From Siphlonurus alternatus (Eukaryota; Arthropoda; Insecta; Ephemeroptera; Siphlonuridae): a stretch of DNA of 64,000 bases. The stretch covers positions 12,807,628 to 12,871,627 of the forward strand of contig OX463783.1 of the NCBI GenBank assembly GCA_949825025.1, written 5' to 3'. Positions within the stretch are counted from its first letter, which is position 1; every line of letters begins with the position of its first letter. Below, piece by piece: positions 59,449 to 64,000 of this stretch. Made by a program: the position numbers and the translations under genes. The notes beneath the pieces are model-generated. The model was not told the DNA's origin, made no database searches, and saw only the letters and a program-made list of their open reading frames with translations.

Positions 59449-59730
59449 GGGTGTAGTCCGTATTAAGTTCTGAACGTTCAGAACAGCTGAGCGATTACGG
59501 ACCTGTCCGGAACAAAAACACTAACTTCAGAACATCAAATAACGAAACACTTTCATTGTGATCAGCTGACTCTAGTTCTGATAGTTCGGAGGAAAAGTTC
59601 GCAACACCCGGAACCTCTTTTTTGAATTCAGCTGACTCACTTCGGGTAACCTCGGAAATGGTTCTGAACATTCAGAACATAATTTCGGAACGCTAAATCG
59701 AAGGTTCTGAACTTATTACGGACTACACCC
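59449..59730. mobile_element. Palindromic MITE with GGGTGTAGTCCGTA ends
   Basis: Ends GGGTGTAGTCCGTA and TACGGACTACACCC are inverted. Repeated gttctgaac/gttcagaac and cagctga motifs occur inside. Non-coding. Confidence 0.8.
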
Positions 59731-60138
59731 CAAGATGCCTTTCACCCTCTGCTCGCTTACCTAGCTGTCCCCCTGCAGTGGTCCTGCAAGCTATATAAGT
59801 GTGAGAGATGGCAGCGAGCAGGAGGAGGCATTGAATGTTGTAAAGCGCCAGTAGCTATTGAGGCGGCTACAGTATATAGGTCAAAACACCGGCTTGGCAT
59901 ATACCGGTAAATTTTATAGTTATGTGAAGTACTGTGAGATGAAATCCGAATAATTAAATTAAATTCCATCCCCCCCCCCCCCCCACTTTATCACTTATAT
60001 TTGAAAAAGTGCTATCTTACTCTCCGGAAAAAAAAAATTTACATTATTAGGCTGCGGTCAATTATCAGAGAAGCTGATTTTAAAAGCTTGCTTTTTTAAG
60101 AGATTTAATTTTAGAGATGCCATATCTCCTAATCAAAT

Positions 60139-60411
60139 TCTTCTGCTCGTTGTTAGTAAACAAAGTATTGTTGTGTAATGTCTGTCGCGTGAAAGGAAAA
60201 ACATGGGACAGTTGTTGATTTACGTGTTAACTTATTGAAAATGACCGTTGATTTTGAAGTTGCTGCGGTTGCCTTGCGTCAACAATGTCATTACATTCTC
60301 TGCTCTGGTAGCAAAATTAGGCATTACGTGGTCCCATGTTTAACAATGAAAAAGGCTTGATGCAACCAAAGTCTTCTGCTCGTTGTTAGTTAAACAAAGT
60401 ATTGTTGTGCA
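60139..60411. repeat. Direct repeat of about 38 bp, two copies
   Basis: ttctgctcgttgttagt followed by (t)aaacaaagtattgttgtg occurs at about 60139-60176 and again at about 60371-60410. Between them is tgttgatttacgtgttaac and related unique sequence. Confidence 0.7.
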
Positions 60412-60518
60412 TGATAGGAGATGTAAAGGAGAACATTTCAAATATTTTCACAAGTATTTTGTATGTATAATCTCTGGATAGGTTATTTCTATATCTTTTT
60501 AATTTAATTCTCACCACA

Positions 60519-60847
60519 ATGGACAACATACTTGAAATTTTTTTATTGCAGAAATGAATAGAGGGTACCAAATTATGCTACTCTGAATTTTTTCAGATTT
60601 TTTTTAGACCCAGAACTATTTTTAAATAATTATTGAAAGTGTGGCCACGCCCCCCGGAGGCGTCAATAGGCGTCCAGTCTATATCCTTTTTATTAAGGCT
60701 GCAGGGGTGCCAACTGAAATCGCACGACTTTCAATAATTATTTAAAAATAGTTTCGGGTCTCAAAAAAATCTGAAAAAATTCAGAGTAGCATAATTTGGT
60801 ACCTTCTATTCATTTCTGCAATAAATTTTTTTATGTATGTTGTCCAT
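60519..60847. mobile_element. Palindromic MITE family F3, copy 3
   Basis: Ends ATGGACAACATACTTGAA and complement, ttattgcagaaatgaatag, gggtaccaaattatgctact, loop with ggccacgccccccggaggcg and aggcgtccagtctatatcc. Confidence 0.85.
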
Positions 60848-61011
60848 TATAGTACGTATTTTTTGTTACCAATGAATGATTCAGTTTAAAAAAGACAAAG
60901 AATATATAATTATGTATCTATATTATAGTAAAAACTTGTTATTATTATATGAAGTCAATAGACCGAGGAGATGAGGTTTAACTTTTTATGAAGTTTTTAC
61001 GGGAGTAAGGT

Positions 61012-61240
61012 AACACGAATCAGCTGTTTGAAATAGTCCTCATTTATTAATACGTAAATCTCAACAGCCACAAAAAAACTTTGAAAAAGTTTTTGAGGGC
61101 CAGGTTGTAGTATCTAAAAGCCATGAATAAAAAATAAAAAAAAATATATTAAATTTTTAGCGCATAGCTTTCCCATGGAGAACGCAAAAAAAAAAAAAAA
61201 AAAAAAAACAGCGCAAATAATTATTGTTGATATTTTCGAG
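61012..61240. mobile_element. Half copy of palindromic family F4
   Basis: gagtaaggtaacacgaatca, cagccacaaaaaaacttt, gagggccaggttgtagtatc and agccatgaat follow the F4 left arm. The right arm is replaced by an A-run and unrelated sequence. Confidence 0.55.
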
Positions 61241-61278
61241 CAATTGACACATTTTGGCCATGTATGTTCCCTCCCTTA

Positions 61279-61462
61279 ATGGACAACCTACATGAAAATT
61301 TTTTATTGCAGAAATGAATAGAGGGTGCCAAATTATGCTACTCCGAATTTTTTCAGGGGTTTTTTTTTTTTGAGACCCAGAACTATTTTTAAATAATTAT
61401 CGAAAGTGAGGCCACGCCCCCTGGAGGCGTCAATAGCAATAGGCGTCTAGTTGCCATCCTTC
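61279..61462. mobile_element. Half copy of palindromic family F3
   Basis: atggacaacctacatgaaaa to ggccacgccccctggaggcg and taggcgtctag, then the match stops at the point where the right arm should begin. Confidence 0.75.
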
Positions 61463-62663
61463 GAGAATTTCGAGATGTAGGCAGAAAACCCTAAAATCCT
61501 ATGATGTGTGTGTTAACGAAACTCACAACGTCGCCTTTATAATATTGATTTTGGTTGTCAATTATTTTTTTCCGTTTGCAATGATTCTTTTTGTCACCAT
61601 TTATGAAAGCAAATTGTAAGAAAAATTATGCGAATTGTTAGGAGAAATTAATTTCGAGACCAACTTTAACACGTATCTGCTATGCCGCTGACAATGTTTT
61701 GCCTACACAATTGTGACGTCATATTGTATTTTGACGTATGGTGAAAGACGTATCTCATTGCATTTTTGTATTCTTTACAGGATCTATTGCTGGCCAAGTG
61801 GAAGACACTCATCAATCCTGTTGCTGACTCTCAGAATACTTGTTATTATTTGATATTTATTGTTATAATTATAAATGATCATTAAATTTTTTGATGTTTT
61901 CCATATTGTTGATGCGTCGAATGTTCTTACAAATTGTACATATTGAATGAAAGAATAAATTTTACAAGCAATGAATAGAAAGTAATTATGCAGCCTTTTA
62001 TTAATTAGCTTTAGTTAATTACGCTGACTAGATTAGAAATTGTATGGGATAAATATGGTCATTTGAATATGGTTTTCATCACATGCTTTGACCATACCTA
62101 GACCATATCAGGGTGCAGAGAAATATGGTCAAAAATATCGTATTTTCGGTCATTTTTCCCAGATTTTAGACCATATTTTGTATGGGTAATGTATGGGAAA
62201 AAGTATGGTTATTGTATGGGATAACCCATACAAAAACCATATTTTTTCCCATACATTTACCATATAATTTTTTACTTGAGTTAATATAATATAATGTCTT
62301 TATAAGGCATTATTTTATACAATAAGAATTAAAATAACATATTGCTGGTAAGTTCTGATAACAAATATAAAACAATGAATTATTTTACTTTACAGCAGTT
62401 TATTATATATAACGGATATATATGTGTATAAAATAAAAATATCTTACCTACACATACAATAAAAAATAATTTATAAAAAATTATATCGATTAATTTGATT
62501 TTATTCAAAATAGTTTAAAATTAAAATAAAATGAAAATTAATTAATTAACTTTAATTAAAAATAAAAATTAAAATATATCACCCTCTCGTGATTTGCGAC
62601 ATTGTTTTTATTAATATGAATATACAAGTGCATATATAATTCATTGGCGTAGTGCGCTTGACC

Positions 62664-62726
62664 GGGTCTCGTCAGATCACCGAAGTCAAGCAACGCCGAG
62701 CGTGATTAGTAGTTGGATGGGTGACC
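62664..62726 (+). repeat. 5S rRNA-derived SINE head or 5S pseudogene fragment
   Basis: gggtctcgtcagatcaccga, agtcaagcaacgccgagcg and attagtagttggatgggtga(cc) follow animal 5S rRNA from about position 35 to 100. They include the internal pol III promoter A-box (about 62682-62695) and C-box (62711-62726) regions. The 5' third and the 3' end of 5S are missing or unrelated, so it is not a functional 5S gene. 5S-headed SINEs (SINE3 class) are known in animals, and the following 250 bp may be the body. Confidence 0.7.
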
Positions 62727-63385
62727 ATTTTCAACAAAAACCACGTTTCCCACCCAGGGGTAAATCGTTACGCTTTTCCACTATGTGGTTCCCCTAGCTT
62801 TGAACCATTGCACTTCCAGTTCATTGACAAAAACTGTATAGCGTCCATCATGGCTGAGGTTTCCACGTTTCCTTCAATTGCAGGCAAATGCCAGGATGGA
62901 TTGCAAGGCCGTGGCAGCCCCCGTTCCGAAAGAGCCCGCGAAACGCTCAAGTTATGGTTTCGGAAGGTTCGGGGTTTCAAAGTAGTATATACTACATATG
63001 TAATTAGTAAAATGGGTTTGATTAAAAAAAATAATATTATTTATTGCTTTCGATTGATTATACAATATAAGCAGATCAAGTACATTTGCAATCAAGACAT
63101 TATATTATGTCGATCGTCCACACATACACAAGCAAACGTATATGTTACAACAATATAATAGATAGAAATTAGTGATTTGTTGTAATTTTTTTTCAAGCTT
63201 CCTTCAGTTACTTCGAATGCTTATAGTATATCTGCACATATACATAATATATAATCATTCAATATAGAAGAGATAAGAAAAATAAAAATAAACTGCTATG
63301 TCGCACAATTATACATGCCTATTGAAGTAACTAATTTACATTATGTAACATAAAATTTATATTTTTTTATAGAACGTGCGCGAGC

Positions 63386-63416
63386 TCTCTCTCTCTCTCT
63401 AACACACACATACACT
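63386..63416. repeat. (CT)n/(AC)n microsatellite
   Basis: ctctctctctctct followed by acacacacatacac. Confidence 0.85.
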
Positions 63417-64000
63417 ATTGCATTACACAAATGTAAATTTTATCTATAACATTTTAATTTCATTTCGCAATGTGTAATGTAAATCCAACATTATGACAAC
63501 CACTACTTCCGCATTGACAAAAAAAAAAGGTCTCCACCCACCCTCCTCTATTTTTTTTCTAGCTTGAGGAGCTTGAAAAGAAACCTTTTTCTTTCAATGT
63601 CAGGTACCAGAGGCAATAAACAGATACCAACCCCCGCATTCTGTTGGAAAGAAAGCACTTTGAAAGAATCCGAGAAGAAGCTGAAATACTAAAAAGTATT
63701 GCTATATTTAATTCATTTAAAAAATAATAGTTTTACTTATCAAAAATCTATTTACACAGCGCGCAGCGCAAGAAGGTGATCTTTCTTGCAAACTAATTTT
63801 TATGATTGTGGGGTAAAAATTAAGCCATCCAGATACTGGTTTCTACTCCCATGTTAACCTTATGGGTCTCGTACTAGATCGGCGCCTTAAAGAGAACTTT
63901 CCAACTTTTTTAAAAGGCAAAAAACTAATTCTCTTCTGTCTCAATTAATTATAATATATATATATATATATTATATAACAGCTAGCTAGGACATATAGCT

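Larger units (their letters stand above)
57079..61890 (+). pseudogene. Possible decayed three-exon transcript of a transposon
   Basis: Good splice signals outline exons at about 57079-57169 (then GTAAGTAATT), 57252-57471 (after tcaatcactccccag, then GTAAGT) and 61781-61890 (after ttctttacag, ending near ATTAAA). The middle exon has a frame MSGAGYSHGPNDDTPGLQYI. It continues across the junction to a TGA in exon 3, giving about 58 residues without a recognisable domain. Exon 1 has MASLSSDDLLF and stops. It lies inside the 56199-62293 element, so it may be the gutted gene of that element or a non-coding RNA. Confidence 0.3.
56199..62293. mobile_element. 6.1-kb element with ATGG-repeat inverted ends
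   Basis: Left: tcaagtaaaaataaatatgg then gtaatgtatggtaaaaatat and atggtttttgtatgg. The right end has the complementary cccatacaaaaaccatattt and ccatataattttttacttga. TATGGT/TATGGG units repeat through about 56220-56345 and 62040-62275. An exact 12-bp direct repeat ATGTCTTTATAA (56187-56198 and 62294-62305) flanks it and may be the target duplication. Boundaries within about 10 bp are uncertain. Nested in the 55724-63886 element. Confidence 0.6.
55724..63886. mobile_element. 8.2-kb TTAA-flanked element with long inverted ends
   Basis: Inverted ends of about 150-170 bp (55724 to about 55890, and about 63720 to 63886) start GGCGCCGATCTAGTACGAGA. They run through aggttaacatgggagtagaa, ggatggcttaatttttaccc and agaaagatcaccttcttgcg with few mismatches. 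TTAA lies immediately outside each end (55720-55723 and 63887-63890), fitting piggyBac- or Kolobok-type insertion. The interior contains another large element, a decayed transcript, several MITEs and a 5S-like repeat. No intact transposase. Confidence 0.65.

Noticed and set aside
59073..59473. Arg-rich frames of 64 and 120 aa
   Set aside because: They fall across the TTAA-flanked MITE and its TACGGA motif repeats.
62664..62726. Functional 5S rRNA gene
   Set aside because: It lacks the 5' third and the 3' stem of 5S rRNA and has no T-run terminator at the expected place.
62721..63158. 145-aa plus-strand frame after the 5S-like repeat
   Set aside because: No recognisable domain, it begins inside the repeat, and its second half is AT-rich low complexity. 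A competing frame exists on the minus strand.
63561..63614. Possible exon after tttttttctag encoding LEELEKKPFSFNVR
   Set aside because: Too short, no partner exon or homology was recognised, and it is followed by an in-frame stop.

Overview
This is nuclear DNA of an animal. It is strongly AT-rich by eye, with GC-richer exons. Four spliced genes with metazoan protein architectures have GT-AG introns, standard stop codons and clear full-length homology: uridine-cytidine kinase-like 1 (UCKL1), the dynein-arm assembly factor LRRC6/DNAAF11, the small GTPase RAB10 and a GRINA-type TMBIM membrane protein. The ciliary gene, the intron sizes, the AT bias and the load of palindromic DNA elements fit an aquatic invertebrate (sponge, cnidarian or similar), but I cannot name the lineage from the sequence.

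Layout. UCKL1 (minus, 11 exons, 570 aa) fills 887-23150. Its first intron is 13.2 kb and is mostly transposon. LRRC6 (plus, 9 exons, 413 aa) starts 183 bp from the UCKL1 start codon in the opposite direction, so the two share a short bidirectional promoter, and ends at 30502. RAB10 (minus, 5 exons, 202 aa) lies at 34597-40967 and converges on LRRC6. The GRINA-like gene (plus, 4 exons, 341 aa) lies at 46131-50874, head-to-head with RAB10 across 5.2 kb that is mostly a Harbinger-like insertion. From 50875 to the end I find no conserved gene, only repeats, one candidate decayed transcript and a 5S-derived repeat.

Mobile DNA dominates the non-coding space. (1) A 9.26-kb foldback element (13707-22961) with perfect inverted ends and a 9-bp target duplication sits in UCKL1 intron 1. 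It is a nest of palindromes with younger elements inserted in one arm. (2) Two copies of a foldback family (6680-8493 and 18158-20127) have arms made of a 15-bp CGAAA-periodic array. Both have 5-bp target duplications, and the core is flipped relative to the arms between copies. (3) Several families of palindromes of about 320-420 bp recur (called F1-F5 here), some flanked by TTAA, many carrying TGACGTCA in each arm. (4) There is a hAT-type MITE with an exact 8-bp duplication, a 3.8-kb Harbinger-like element, and two large nested inverted-repeat elements at 55724-63886. (5) Three decayed 3' ends of LINE reverse transcriptases come from at least two lineages.

The four genes have no obvious shared pathway: pyrimidine salvage, cilia assembly, membrane traffic and ER/Golgi calcium or cell-death control. 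Their adjacency looks like ordinary housekeeping synteny. The unusual biology in the window is the foldback DNA.
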